A stretch of DNA of 64,000 bases from Adenophora triphylla var. japonica (Eukaryota; Streptophyta; Magnoliopsida; Asterales; Campanulaceae): assembly GCA_022495995.1 (NCBI GenBank), contig JAFEMH010002560.1, positions 62,001 to 126,000 on the forward strand. Reading direction: 5' to 3'. The first letter of the stretch is position 1. Each line of letters begins with the position of its first letter. Under the pieces are notes generated by a model, which ran no database searches, was not told where the DNA came from, and worked only from the letters and a program-made list of their open reading frames with translations. A program made the translations under genes and the position numbers. Of the stretch, positions 22,662 to 32,503 are shown one piece after another.

Positions 22662-24189
22662 CTATTCATTATCGTCATTTCCACGTCGTTCAAAAAAACA
22701 ACGTTTCAATTCATCAATTTGTTGTTGTAACTGTCGGCGTTCCTCCTGAAGTTGTTGTTGTAACTGTCGGCGTTCCTCCTCATTTTGTCGGCGTTCCTCC
22801 TGAAGTTGCCTTTCAAAATCTGCTCGACCCCGCCACCGCCTCCAATACGGTATGCGAGAAGTTGGGGATTTACCAAACACCTTAGTTTTGTTAAGACCGC
22901 CTCCCATACATCGCACTCTCCCGTGGTCATCGGGGCCCATCATACCAACAAAAATATTTTCACGCGCCGTGGGAGAGTTTTGTTGCTCCTCTGCGACTCC
23001 TCAATTGCATCATTAAGCGTTTCTTTGTAACAAAAACAACATGTTCAATATAAATGTTTTAACTTTAATTAATATTATGAAAATGAAGTTAGAAATGAAA
23101 AAGTATTCTATAGAATAACAAAACCGAAACAAAAGGTTGAAACTTTAACTTACAATCATTTGAGTGGTTTCTTGATCTGCGGGTGTTTTGCACGTGCGCG
23201 TATGTATGAAAATGCTTACGCGATCAGTTGGTAAACCCTTGTCGTCTCTCTACAATTTATAATAGAATCATTTGACCAAAAAATATATTTATATACGATA
23301 CAAAAAGAAACATTAATTGAATTGACAACCGAGAACTAAATTGAACGATGACAAACCTCTTTGATGACTTTGGGATGGGACGTTTTTCCGGTCCTATTCG
23401 TGCACGATTGCTTTTCTCGATTCAATTTATTTGTTTCGATATTTCCTGGAAAAAAGAGATAATATTAGTATTAATTTGACTACTTATATAAGACATTCAC
23501 GATAATAGATTGAGATTAATTTGAAATATACCCGAGCCTTGTTCGTACCCCACATCGCAACAAGTGCAGCCCATTGATCCGCAACGCACCCACGGGGTGG
23601 GTGAGCCAATGCGTCTTGGTCGGATTCATACATCTTATAAAACTGTTTCAACTGAGTAATATTCATAACTGAGTTAATATTCATAACAAAGTCATAACTG
23701 AGTAATATTCATAACTGAGTAATACTTATTATATGCTTGTCTCACCTGGTATTTCCAGTCACGCCACGCTTTACCGAGAGAAAGAACCATAACCAGGTAA
23801 TACTCCGGAGGAGCATTTGTATTTTCCTATATACACAATTCAACAAAGAAAAAAAAAACAATTGTTAGAGAATCATAAGACTTTTGACTACGTACTAGAG
23901 ATTTATGTAAGAAATATGGATTACAACTTACCAGAACGTCATTCCATACGTTATTTATGCACTCATGGTCCATCTGAGACCACTCTCTAGTTAATGGGAA
24001 ATGTTCCCCATTTTTAGCAAAAATTCCTATCTGAGTAGCTAATTTTGCCATTTCCCCACCAACTGGTTGACCATAATTATTCCATATTATGTTCAATCTC
24101 TCTTTACCCCATTTGGGGGTTGGTTTTGCCAGCCCTCTTCCTTTAGGGTTCGAGCCCTGACCTGGTAATAAATTTTTCTTTGGCGGCAT
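22662..24189 (-). pseudogene. Ptta/En/Spm plant transposase (Transposase_24-type) gene, six exons
   Basis: Exons inferred from GT-AG signals on the minus strand are 24189-23932 (MPPKKNLLPGQG, then WNNYGQPVGGEMAKLATQIG), 23826-23746 (YYLVMVLSLGKAWRDWK), 23651-23532 (ADQWAALVAMWGTNKA), 23445-23357 (TNRTGKTSHP), 23249-23154 (DRVSIFIHTRTCK) and 23022-22662 (GPDDHGRVRCMGGG, then a Gln/Glu coiled coil of QLQEERRQ repeats). The order matches the plant Ptta/En/Spm family, a DNA-binding accessory protein of CACTA elements rather than the catalytic TNP2. Exons 1-3 join in frame. Exon 4 and the middle of exon 6 each need a one-base shift, so the gene is probably slightly decayed. Exon borders are predictions. 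Confidence 0.6.
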
Positions 24190-24539
24190 ATCTGTCATAT
24201 GACAATTCAATTATAGCACAAAAATTGGATAAACCAAGTAAAGGACCCAAAAAAAACAGTCTTATAATATATGTATAAGACCTATAAATTTATTATAGGT
24301 CTTATGTATCATGTATAAGACCTATAAAATGCCTAGATAATAATAAAACAACAAGTATTTTGGAACAAGTTTTAACCCCTAAAACAACAAATATTTTGGG
24401 ACATAAAGAGTAAATAACATACACAAACACCAATAGAACTCATGCATTGAAGCCAACAGTTTGGCTGAAAACATGAGAAATAATAAAAACATGACGTGCA
24501 CTTCCTTTCTCAAATCTTTTCCCTTTATAGTTTAAAGCA

Positions 24540-24543
24540 ACAG

Positions 24544-24585
<42 letters not shown>

Positions 24586-24600
24586 AGAACAAACAACAAC
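24540..24600. repeat. CAA microsatellite
   Basis: ACAACAACA triplets with a few interruptions. Surrounding 24231-24965 shows no gene. A small palindrome ATAAGACCTATAA...TTATAGGTCTTAT is at 24270-24305. Confidence 0.9.
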
Positions 24601-24965
24601 AAGAAGAATGTAAACAACAACAAGAATAAAGAAACAAGAATAAAGAAACAAGAATAAGAATGTGAAAGTGTGGGACACTTATTAAATGGAGGGAGTATAA
24701 CACAGGTTGGTGTCAAACCAAGATAGTAGTAGTGATTCTAAAATTCTAGACCCCACCCCCACAGCATTAATAAAGAAATTGAGGCAAAGGGAGATATGCC
24801 ATGGAAGTAAACATGCAGGTGGGAGCAATCCTAGAGAAAGGCCACTAAATCAAAAACAAATATATTATAAACAGGCAAAGGGAGATATCCAATAATAAAC
24901 ATTTTAGGAAATACTCTAGACGTTACTACATCACACCGAGTTACTGACATATTTGCTGTCAACTA

Positions 24966-25067
24966 CTCCCTCTGTCCCTAAATGACTGTCGAATATTTTT
25001 TCAAATTTGCTCTTGATCGAGAGAAAATTTGAAACTTTTTTCGACATTCATTTAGGGACGGAGGGAG
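24966..25067. mobile_element. Stowaway MITE (102 bp)
   Basis: CTCCCTCTGTCCCTAAATG and its inverted copy CATTTAGGGACGGAGGGAG lie in TA flanks (24964-24965 and 25068-25069). The whole element folds into one hairpin. Confidence 0.85.
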
Positions 25068-25463
25068 TATTATATTTCAATATTCACTTGTAATGATAAA
25101 AAAGAACCTTGCTTTTCACATTTAACACGGCATCACAAAGGTTGATATCGCATTAGATACCCTCGGAAAATTAAGAAGTTCAGTTTTTGATAATCTTGGG
25201 ACAAACATGGGGAAGACAAAAATGGAAAATGAGCAAATTAAAGAAGAGAAGCAGTTGGTTATGAACTGTTGTTTCTTTACATGGACATTTATGGGATCAA
25301 AATAGTTCTCTAGCAAGGACATTAAGAGTTTTTGAACCCAAATAGAACAATTAAAAATGAAAAGGAGTTCTATGAGGTCTGCTGTGTTAGAGTTGAGAAA
25401 GTCCAGTACAGAGGGGGGATGGATTTCCTTTTCTCAATTAGAAGACAGACGTGTTTTGTACGA
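25068..25463. other. unannotated sequence
   Basis: No gene or repeat recognised. Confidence 0.35.
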
Positions 25464-25730
25464 CTCCCTCCATTCACTAAATGAATGTCCAACAACAACA
25501 ACAACAAAGCCTTGGTCCCAAAATGATTTAGGGTGGCTTACAGTCCAGTTTCTAGAATATTTTCCCAAATGATTTTTGCCCCAAAAAATATCATGGTTCA
25601 ATATACACTTGCAATCTTTCAAAAATAAAATAAATACTTGCAGAACCAATATTTTACAAATTTTTCTTAGAATGAATATGTTCTGAATGCCCATTAAAAT
25701 AAAAAGAACATTCTTTTAGGGATGGAGGGG
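25464..25730. mobile_element. diverged Stowaway-like MITE
   Basis: The left end CTCCCTCCATTCACTAAATG and inverted right end CCCCTCCATCCCTAAAAG are imperfect, with an ACAACAACA run inside. The TA duplication is not clean. Confidence 0.5.
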
Positions 25731-26522
25731 TACAAGTTAAGTATGTGAGAAAAGGTTGTCCTGGGGAATGAAGGGTGGTACAAGATGACCACCAGATACC
25801 CCTCTTTCAAAGCGCAAGTGTGTGTAAGGCGTGGGCCTAAATACAATTCCCAATTGACACCTAGGCCCTCCCACTTAGACTATATAAAGAAACTATTATC
25901 TTCAATAAACAGCCTCTCCACAATTAGGACAATTACAAAAATTGCATTGAAGAACTTTCATTAACCTTGTACAATTTCAACGTAGCAACTAGCAAAATAA
26001 ACTTTTAAAAAAATGAAAATAACTGGAATAAGATCCAAAAGAACTTCAAAGTCCTCATGAGGAAATGAATTAACAAAATCACCTGATGCTTATACGATTC
26101 AACAGAAGTTTAATTATATACAAAAATTGCATTGAAGAACTTTCATTAACCTAGTTTTATTTTTTTAATTAATAGGCCTCCCTTGTCACCACTTCATTTT
26201 CAGGCAAGATTCAACAAGGATGTGTGAATGATCTAAATCATTTATAGATCACCCATAAAAATACAAATGAATATGATAAAGAGATAAAAACATCCATAAT
26301 GCAATCACCACCAAGAATATAGAACTTGCATTCACGAGCACATGTACAGAACCAAATCTACATTTCTTTTGCTCTATAAATAATACTTTTGGAACAAAAA
26401 ATGTTAAATGTGATCAATAACAACAAATACCATAAACCATGACATTACACTAACATTTCCAACGAATCAACCAAAAAACAAAAAATTGGTGGGGAAGCGG
26501 GGCGGGGGGAACAACAAACATG
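25731..26522. other. unannotated sequence with a 35-bp direct repeat
   Basis: CAAAAATTGCATTGAAGAAC followed by TTTCATTAACC occurs at about 25935 and 26120. No gene. Confidence 0.4.
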
Positions 26523-26815
26523 CAACGTTAAAGAAATACATCTTTCAACGTTCATCTTCTCAACTTAGTTCAACGAACTTTTCGTTAACGTTAAAGATTA
26601 CTTCTTTACCCGTTAATTTTCTCAACTTAGTTTCAACGAACTTTTCATTTATAAAATGCAACGTTAAAGACTAAATCTTTACCCGTTTATTTTCTCAACA
26701 TAGTTCCAATGAACTATTCATTTCACAATATGATTCTTGTGAACGATAAGAACGTTAAAGATGACATCTTTAACCGTTCATTTTCTCAATTTAGTTCAAA
26801 CGAACTTTCAATTTT
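26523..26815. repeat. four diverged tandem units, each opening with a palindrome
   Basis: Units of about 64-95 bp start AACGTTAAAGA at 26526, 26587, 26660 and 26750 and continue with CTCAACTTAGTTCAACGAAC-like sequence. The start of each unit pairs with a nearby TCTTTAACCGTT-like segment. Confidence 0.7.
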
Positions 26816-27279
26816 TTTTTCTATGATTTCCATGAACCATAAGAGATCTATCATCCATTGTATAAACACTAGAAGTGGCATCACCACAACTATTTTACAC
26901 AATCGTTTCAACATCCTCGATGTTCATCCGTTAATTCACTATAAGTTCAAGTAATTAATTTAGCCTTAAAAAACTGTTCTGTTCTGGAATTTTTATCTCC
27001 ATCTTCACATAATAACTTTCCGATCCCACCGTCCAGAATATTCTTCTATGAGTCAGGAACATGCCCACCAAATTTGAGCTCGATCCAACGGTTAACGAAC
27101 CGAGAAATGAAATTTTTCCACAGATGATCATAGAAAATCTGTGCTGGAAATTTGCTTATTTTCCATCAATTTTCCGTCTCTTTTTGCCATCTCTTTACAT
27201 CTTTTCTCTTGTGGTCATTGATCCACCGGATTTTTCAAATCTGTAATTCTTTCTCAAATAGGAGAATTAGTCTTAAGAT
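26816..27279. other. leader side of the nested LTR element, no gene seen
   Basis: No frame recognised. The bases beside the 5' LTR (minus strand ATCTTAAGACTAATTC) do not match a standard plant tRNA primer site. Confidence 0.35.
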
Positions 27280-28087
27280 TGTTAGACAAAATCTATACAA
27301 TCGAGCACAAATGAGAAAAAAATTACAATGAATTGAAATATAATATACAACATAAAAATAATAAAGAGAAACCCGTAAATTCATTGTCATGAGTTTGCTT
27401 GAATCCGTGCCGTAACCTCCTTGAATCGTCATCTTGAATTTGCTTGAATCCGAGTCGTGTGTGACACACTCTCCTTAAGACTAATTCGCCCCCTCACTAC
27501 GAGTGCTCGAGGTCTTCAATAGACGTTAGTCTCCCAGGATAAAACGGATGAACCGGAACAACTTTGCACTTAAAGTTTTCCGGCGAATCTCACTATGGTT
27601 AAACAAAATCACCACTCAAAACTAATCTAGGAGAGCAAAGAAAAAGATGAACAAATTGCAAAAAGGAGGAGGAAGATTGAAGAAAAATTTCTCTAATTTC
27701 ATTTTGTGGGTTTTTCCAAATAATTGTTCCATCCAAAAGTCATCCAAATTAATTTATATTATATGAGAGTCAATCCTTGTGTTTATGGGGTTTTAATCCA
27801 CAACTTGCAACCCCAAACTCATGGTATGCTCCCAATTAATCAAGTAATTTATTTTGGGACTCTTGGCATGTCAATGGTGGGATTAACTTTTGAAAGTTAC
27901 ATTTTCAACCTACCTACTTTGAATTCATTATATCTTTCTCACCCAATATAAAATTGGACATCTAGATATACCATTCTAATGTTCCTACAAAGTGGAACAT
28001 ACACCCACAATAATCTTTGTCGAACGACAAACGATTCATTTAAGGAAAATACACAATTTCCTTCACAAACAACAAATTTTTCCAACA
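27280..28087 (-). repeat. 5' LTR of the nested minus-strand element
   Basis: 808 bp, near-identical to 20413-21221. Only scattered single-base differences are visible, so the insertion is fairly recent. Confidence 0.9.
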
Positions 28088-28092
28088 CTCCT

Positions 28093-28204
28093 TTCGTCCA
28101 ATTCCCGACAATCGTGCGCGATTCAACGTGGGTTGAAGATCAATTACTGGCTAACGTGCGCGTTACAACAGTAATTGATATCTATCAAGTCTTCCGCTAC
28201 GTCA
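28093..28204 (+). repeat. 3' LTR of the small element, second piece
   Basis: TTCGTCCAATT to CTACGTCA matches the end of the 5' LTR. It is followed by the duplicated TAATT. Confidence 0.9.
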
Positions 28205-28209
28205 TAATT

Positions 28210-29320
28210 TTTCTTAGGATATTCCAGGGTTTGCCAATACAATTGTTATTTTTATCATCTCCATTGGATCCTCCATTTCATCTTCTTTTTCTTTCCCTTT
28301 GCTTTTAGCTCCTTCTTTTGCTTCCTCTTTGAGCTGAGCACATACTTTATTCATTTCTTTTAGAGATTCGGTAATATCAAATTTATTACACCATTTGTAG
28401 GAATATATTTTTATGAGAAATAAAATATCTAAATCATCATAATCAAAGGTGTAAAATCATGATCAAATCCAGGGAATATGAAATGTCATCATTAATAGCA
28501 TTTGAGCTTTACTTGTAAATATGGGATTTATCTTTTCTCCTTTGAGGGGTGGATGATTGACACAATATTATTTAAACAATGATCTTATTTCTCTGTAACA
28601 GGAAAAATCTTTCTCATTTTAATTTTTTTGTCAGTTTATAAAGAACCAACTGTGAATTTTATCATATAAAAATTATTTATCAAAGATAAAAAATCATGTA
28701 TGTTTTCTTTGAAAATTTTGATATAAAAAGGCATTTATCCATTCATCTATATAATCTCAGTAATTATAATAAAATTGGCGATCAAAATTTGAAAAATAAC
28801 GTATTAACTTATTTGGGTTAGTTCCCCAATCAGTTGTATTTAAGATTTTCATAATTTTTGCTTTTGAAAAGGTATAAGCACTTTGAATTCCTTCTTGAAC
28901 TGCTTCATTATTTTTAAATATGTGATCAAAATAAACTGATCATGTTTCTTTGAGAATAATTTCATAGGAAGCTCTATTTTTCTTTTCTTTTATTGGGAAA
29001 TGAGCTCTTTGTTCAAAATATTTATTGGCAATATAGTATGTGTCTGTCACTCATTTTTTATCACTTGGCTCAAAGCAAATAATGGGCTCCCTCAAAGATT
29101 TTTCTCTCATTTGATAATTGTATTCTTCTAATGAGAATCTCTTGATGTCATTTGAGGATTAGATTAATAACTTGTATTATTTGTTTCTGAATTTCCTGTT
29201 TAAGGATAAGATTGTGTAAATGTATAATTCTGATAAGATTTTCCTTTATAATAACTTCTTTATCCTCTTTGGCATGAGTCTCTTCCACTACTTCTGCCTC
29301 GAGAACTATAAGTTCTCTCG
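28210..29320 (-). pseudogene. endogenous pararetrovirus, region downstream of RNase H
   Basis: On the minus strand, frames with several stops and shifts follow directly after the RNase H remnant. They include a charged lysine/glutamate-rich stretch near the left end. Position after RNase H suggests the last part of a caulimovirid genome, but no named domain could be identified. The piece is cut at 28210 by the LTR element insertion. It is non-functional. Confidence 0.45.
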
Positions 29321-29812
29321 GACATTACGTGTATCCCTGTAAAAACTCTCTTGTTAATAGATCAGAAAGTGAATTTGATTCACTTTTTTTATATTCAATA
29401 TGAAAATCAAAAACAGATACAATAGCTTGACATCTGGCAAATATTTGTTTTGATACTAATTTTTTATATCTTTTTCTAATACTTCTTTTGCTTTGCTGCT
29501 TTACAATCTATTATTAATATAAATTCTTGATTTAAAAGATCTTTTTCAAATTTTATACATTTTACTACTGATAACATTTCTTTTTTAATTGTAGAATAAT
29601 TTTTCTGTACATCTTCCCTAAAGTAAATCTTACTAGTTCTTCATTATTTTTTGAAGTATTAAATTGTTTAAAAATTTCACCATAGCCAATATATAAAGAA
29701 TTTGTTTATACAATTGTTTTCCATTGTTCGTTTGCTAATGATAAGTAAGATATCTTTTTTACTTTTAATTTTATTAATTTAACTTCATTAGTATGGTATA
29801 TCCCCAATGCTG
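29320..29812 (-). pseudogene. endogenous pararetrovirus RNase H remnant
   Basis: Minus-strand fragments in changing frames show the RNase H pattern of caulimovirid polyproteins: a YGG-type strand after the first catalytic region, a cysteine-containing DCKAAK segment, and a C-terminal SDLLTREF motif near 29350-29380. Stops and shifts occur throughout. The upstream part continues at 32504 beyond an LTR element that inserted with a GAGTA duplication. Confidence 0.65.
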
Positions 29813-29817
29813 GAGTA

Positions 29818-30329
29818 TGTTGGGATTGGAGTCCTAAACTATGAGGAAGAAGGAGCCTAGGTCAGAGGAGTTGGTGAAATCAAGGGGGAAACTCGTCGGA
29901 GAGGGTCTGTCGAGGAGGGCGGCCGCGCTGAGTGAGGAGGGCGACCGCGCTGGAGGTCGAACGAGGGTGAAGAAGTTTCTGGCGTGAAGGGCGACCGCGC
30001 TAGGGGGCAGGGCGGCCGCGCTTGGTCCGAATCTTCAGCAGCAGTTTGATTTTGTTTCCTATTTTGATTAGAACTCTTCTTAAACTGATTTAGGGCTTCC
30101 TTGTACAACTATATAAACATAGATACGACCTAGAACTCATTGTAGCAACACATTAGAAGGTGTCTAATACATATTGGCTTGGCAATTGCCCCCGGACGTA
30201 GTTCATGTGTTGAATGAACCGGGTAAACAACTCTTGTGTTCTTGTGTGTGTGTTTCTTCCATTATTGTGCTTGTGTGTGTGTTGATTTCTTGTCTTGATT
30301 GCAACGGGGTACCACCAAATTTCACAACA
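29818..30329 (+). repeat. 5' LTR of the gag-protease element
   Basis: 512 bp. It contains four GGCGACCGCGCT / GCGGCCGCGCT motifs between about 29920 and 30030 and a TATATAAAC at about 30109. Confidence 0.9.
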
Positions 30330-30331
30330 AC

Positions 30332-30350
30332 TGGTATCAGAGCATTGGTT
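30332..30350 (+). promoter_or_regulatory. primer binding site, tRNA-Met type
   Basis: TGGTATCAGAGCATTGG, two bases after the 5' LTR. Confidence 0.9.
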
Positions 30351-30424
30351 CGGAGGATTCAAAATCTTTTCATTAGTTGATTAATTTTGAATCGCGTTCT
30401 TGGGGATTTTGGTGAAGCAATCAG

Positions 30425-31870
30425 ATGAAGAACTCAATCGAGAAATTCAACAGTGTGAATTTCACGTTCTGGAGGACAAGGATTGAAGATTACCTTTATT
30501 GTAAGGATCTTCATAAACCCTTGAAGGAGAAGCCCGAAGACATGTCACAGGGGGATTGGGAGACGTTGGATCGGAAGGCGTTAGGAGCAGTGAGGAGTGC
30601 CCTAACAGACGACGTTGCACGGAACGCTATGGAGGCCAAGACAACGGTGGAGTTGCTACAAACGTTGTCAGACATGTATGAGAAGCCGTCTAATATCAAT
30701 AAGGTGCATTTGATAAAGAGGTTTGCGAATGCGAAGATGTCGAGGGGGCGAGCGGCAAGTCATATCGGCAATTTCAAAGGTATGGTGGACCAATTGAAAA
30801 GTGTTGATATTACTTTCTCCGATGAAGTGCTAGCTTGTTTTATACTAAAATCATTGCCTGATAGTTGGGAGGTTACTGTCACAACGATTAGTACGTCGAA
30901 ACAAAGATTGGTGTATACGGAGGTTAGAGATCTCATCCTTCAAGAGGAGTTGCGAAGGAAAGAGAAAAGGGGAGAATCTTCCGTAGATGGGGCTGCACTT
31001 AGGGTGGAGAGAAATAGGGGAAGGGGAGGACCTAAAAAGGGGAAAAAGGTCAAGTGCTACAATTGTGGCGAATTAGGTCATATCAGTTATGGCTGTCCGG
31101 GTAAAGATGGTGGTGCACACGTGGTGGATGATGGTGGAGATGTATTAATCCTAGGAGAGGAGCAGTCGGGTGAAGATTGGGTGTTGGATTCTGGAGCTTC
31201 TTGTCATGCTAGTGGGGATGCAGAATCAATGAAGCGGTATAAAACTGGAGATTTTGGGGTTATCTATCTTGGTGATGGTCAACCATTGAAGATCAAAGGT
31301 AAGGGGGATGTGATGATGAAGACACCTAACGGGGCTGTTTTACAACTACACAACGTGATGCATGTTCCGGATTTGAGGAGAACAGTGATTTCTGTGGGAC
31401 AACTTGACAGTGAAGGGTATGGTGTGTCTTTCATTGGTGGGTCTTGGGAAGTCACAAAAGGAGCTAAGGTGGTAGCTCATGGGGTTAAGGGGAAGATGTT
31501 GTACTCTACCTACAATGTCGACATTCGTTCCGGTGGGAGCAAGAGCCTAAAGAACCGGCCTATTGGTGTGAAAAGGAGAGACATCAAGAAACGGTATGTT
31601 AGGGGGGAGAAGGACACAAAGTTGATCAACGTGGTGTGGATGTCCAAGTGCCCTAACAGAGAGCGTATTCAGACCGAAAACAGACGATGTAAGAAACAAG
31701 GTGTGTCCAAGTTTCAAGGGGAAGCATTGCGAGGAAGGTGGGTATGGAGGGAGAAGGCGAAGTTAGACTTGCAGGGAGAAATCAAGGTAGAAGCTGATTT
31801 GGGGAGGCAAGAATCATCTAACACGGAGAGGTTGAAACGTCGCTTGGTTTCAACTCGCCTTAGTACTTGA
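30425..31870 (+). CDS. copia gag-protease protein, 481 aa, with unusual C-terminus
   Basis: The ATG at 30425 opens MKNSIEKFNSVNFTFWRTR, the start of a copia-type gag (UBN2-like, residues about 5-190, with LYCKDLHKPL and the helical core through LQEELRRKEKR). A zinc knuckle CYNCGELGHISYGC lies at about residues 218-231, then an aspartic protease active site LDSGASCHA at about 257-265, and a region with GKMLYSTYNV at about 361-370 that normally precedes integrase. The final roughly 110 residues are basic and do not resemble integrase. The frame is intact and the LTRs are near-identical. It could package RNA with help from an autonomous partner. The origin of the C-terminal stretch is unknown. 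Confidence 0.85.
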   Translation: MKNSIEKFNSVNFTFWRTRIEDYLYCKDLHKPLKEKPEDMSQGDWETLDRKALGAVRSALTDDVARNAMEAKTTVELLQTLSDMYEKPSNINKVHLIKRFANAKMSRGRAASHIGNFKGMVDQLKSVDITFSDEVLACFILKSLPDSWEVTVTTISTSKQRLVYTEVRDLILQEELRRKEKRGESSVDGAALRVERNRGRGGPKKGKKVKCYNCGELGHISYGCPGKDGGAHVVDDGGDVLILGEEQSGEDWVLDSGASCHASGDAESMKRYKTGDFGVIYLGDGQPLKIKGKGDVMMKTPNGAVLQLHNVMHVPDLRRTVISVGQLDSEGYGVSFIGGSWEVTKGAKVVAHGVKGKMLYSTYNVDIRSGGSKSLKNRPIGVKRRDIKKRYVRGEKDTKLINVVWMSKCPNRERIQTENRRCKKQGVSKFQGEALRGRWVWREKAKLDLQGEIKVEADLGRQESSNTERLKRRLVSTRLST

Positions 31871-31986
31871 GGAGAGGTTCGGTAATGTCAAGCCAATGTG
31901 TGGGGGGGGGGGAAATGTGTTCGAAGGTCTTTACTCCGTGGTGGGAGTTGATGCGTGTTTCTATGTTTTAGTCTCCGGTGGGAGAT

Positions 31987-32498
31987 TGTTGGGATTGGAG
32001 TCCTAAACTATGAGGAAGAAGGAGCCTAGGTCGGAGGAGTTGGTGAAATCAAGGGGGAAACTCGTCGGAGAGGGTCTGTCGAGGAGGGCGGCCGTGCTAA
32101 GTGAGGAGGGCGACCGCGCTGGAGGTCGAACGAGGGTGAAGAAGTTTCTGGCGTGAAGGGCGACCGCGCTAGGGGGCAGGGCGGCCGCGCTTGGTCCGAA
32201 TCTTCAGCAGCAGTTTGATTTTGTTTCCTATTTTGATTAGAACTCTTCTTAAACTGATTTAGGGCTTCCTTGTACAACTATATAAATATAGATACGGCCT
32301 AGAACTCATTGTAGCAACATATTAGAAGGTGTCTAATACATATTGGCTTGGCAATTGCTCCCGGACGTAGTTCATGTGATGAATGAACCGGGTAAACAAC
32401 TCTTGTGTTCTTGTGTGTGTGTTTCTTCCATTATTGTGCTTGTGGGTGTGTTGATTTCTTGTCTTGATTGCAACGGGGTACCACCAAATTTCACAACA
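31987..32498 (+). repeat. 3' LTR of the gag-protease element
   Basis: 512 bp, about 98% identical to the 5' LTR by visual count. Changes include CGCTGA to TGCTAA and AAACATAG to AAATATAG. Confidence 0.9.
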
Positions 32499-32503
32499 GA
32501 GTA

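Larger units (their letters stand above)
21901..24230 (-). mobile_element. CACTA (En/Spm) element, one end and an ORF1-type gene
   Basis: CACTACAAGAAA at 21901 is a textbook CACTA terminus. It is followed by dense subterminal TATACGGCGG / CCGCCGTAAATA repeats to 22430, including a roughly 130-bp direct duplication with GACGAGTCGTCC palindromes. A spliced transposase-like gene reads toward this end (24189 to 22662). No matching inverted end, no further CCGCCGTA repeats and no TNP2 catalytic gene are seen to the right, so the other end is probably deleted. Confidence 0.65.
20413..28087 (-). mobile_element. nested LTR element without gag-pol, minus orientation
   Basis: The two LTRs (20413-21221 and 27280-28087, about 809 bp each) are near-identical, start TGTTAGACAAAATC and end TTCCAACA on the plus strand, and are flanked by CTCCT (20408-20412 and 28088-28092). 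Orientation is set by a minus-strand polypurine tract TTCATGTGGGGGAT at 21222-21235 next to the left LTR, so the left LTR is the 3' one. No clear primer site is seen beside the right LTR. The 6-kb interior has no gag, RT or integrase. It holds a CACTA end, Stowaways, microsatellites and short repeats. This is a large non-autonomous retrotransposon derivative. Confidence 0.8.
18962..28204 (+). mobile_element. small LTR retrotransposon, 3' LTR split by a nested LTR element
   Basis: The LTRs begin TGATGCAGGTCA and end CTACGTCA, flanked by the duplication TAATT (18957-18961 and 28205-28209). The 5' LTR is 18962-19364. The 3' LTR is in two pieces, 20103-20412 and 28093-28204, separated by a 7.7-kb insertion. 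Without that insertion the element is about 1.56 kb, with 738 bp between LTRs. The tRNA-Met primer site, the purine tract before 20103 and a short gag-like frame make it a non-autonomous derivative. Confidence 0.85.
29818..32498 (+). mobile_element. 2.7-kb Ty1/copia-like gag-protease element (TR-GAG type)
   Basis: Two 512-bp LTRs (29818-30329 and 31987-32498) start TGTTGGGATTGG, end TTTCACAACA and lie in GAGTA duplications (29813-29817 and 32499-32503). About nine base differences were counted between them (about 98% identity), so it is young. It has a tRNA-Met primer site, a polypurine tract GGTGGGAGAT at 31977-31986 and one 481-codon gag-protease frame. Integrase, RT and RNase H are absent. 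It inserted into the pararetrovirus RT/RNase H region. Confidence 0.9.
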
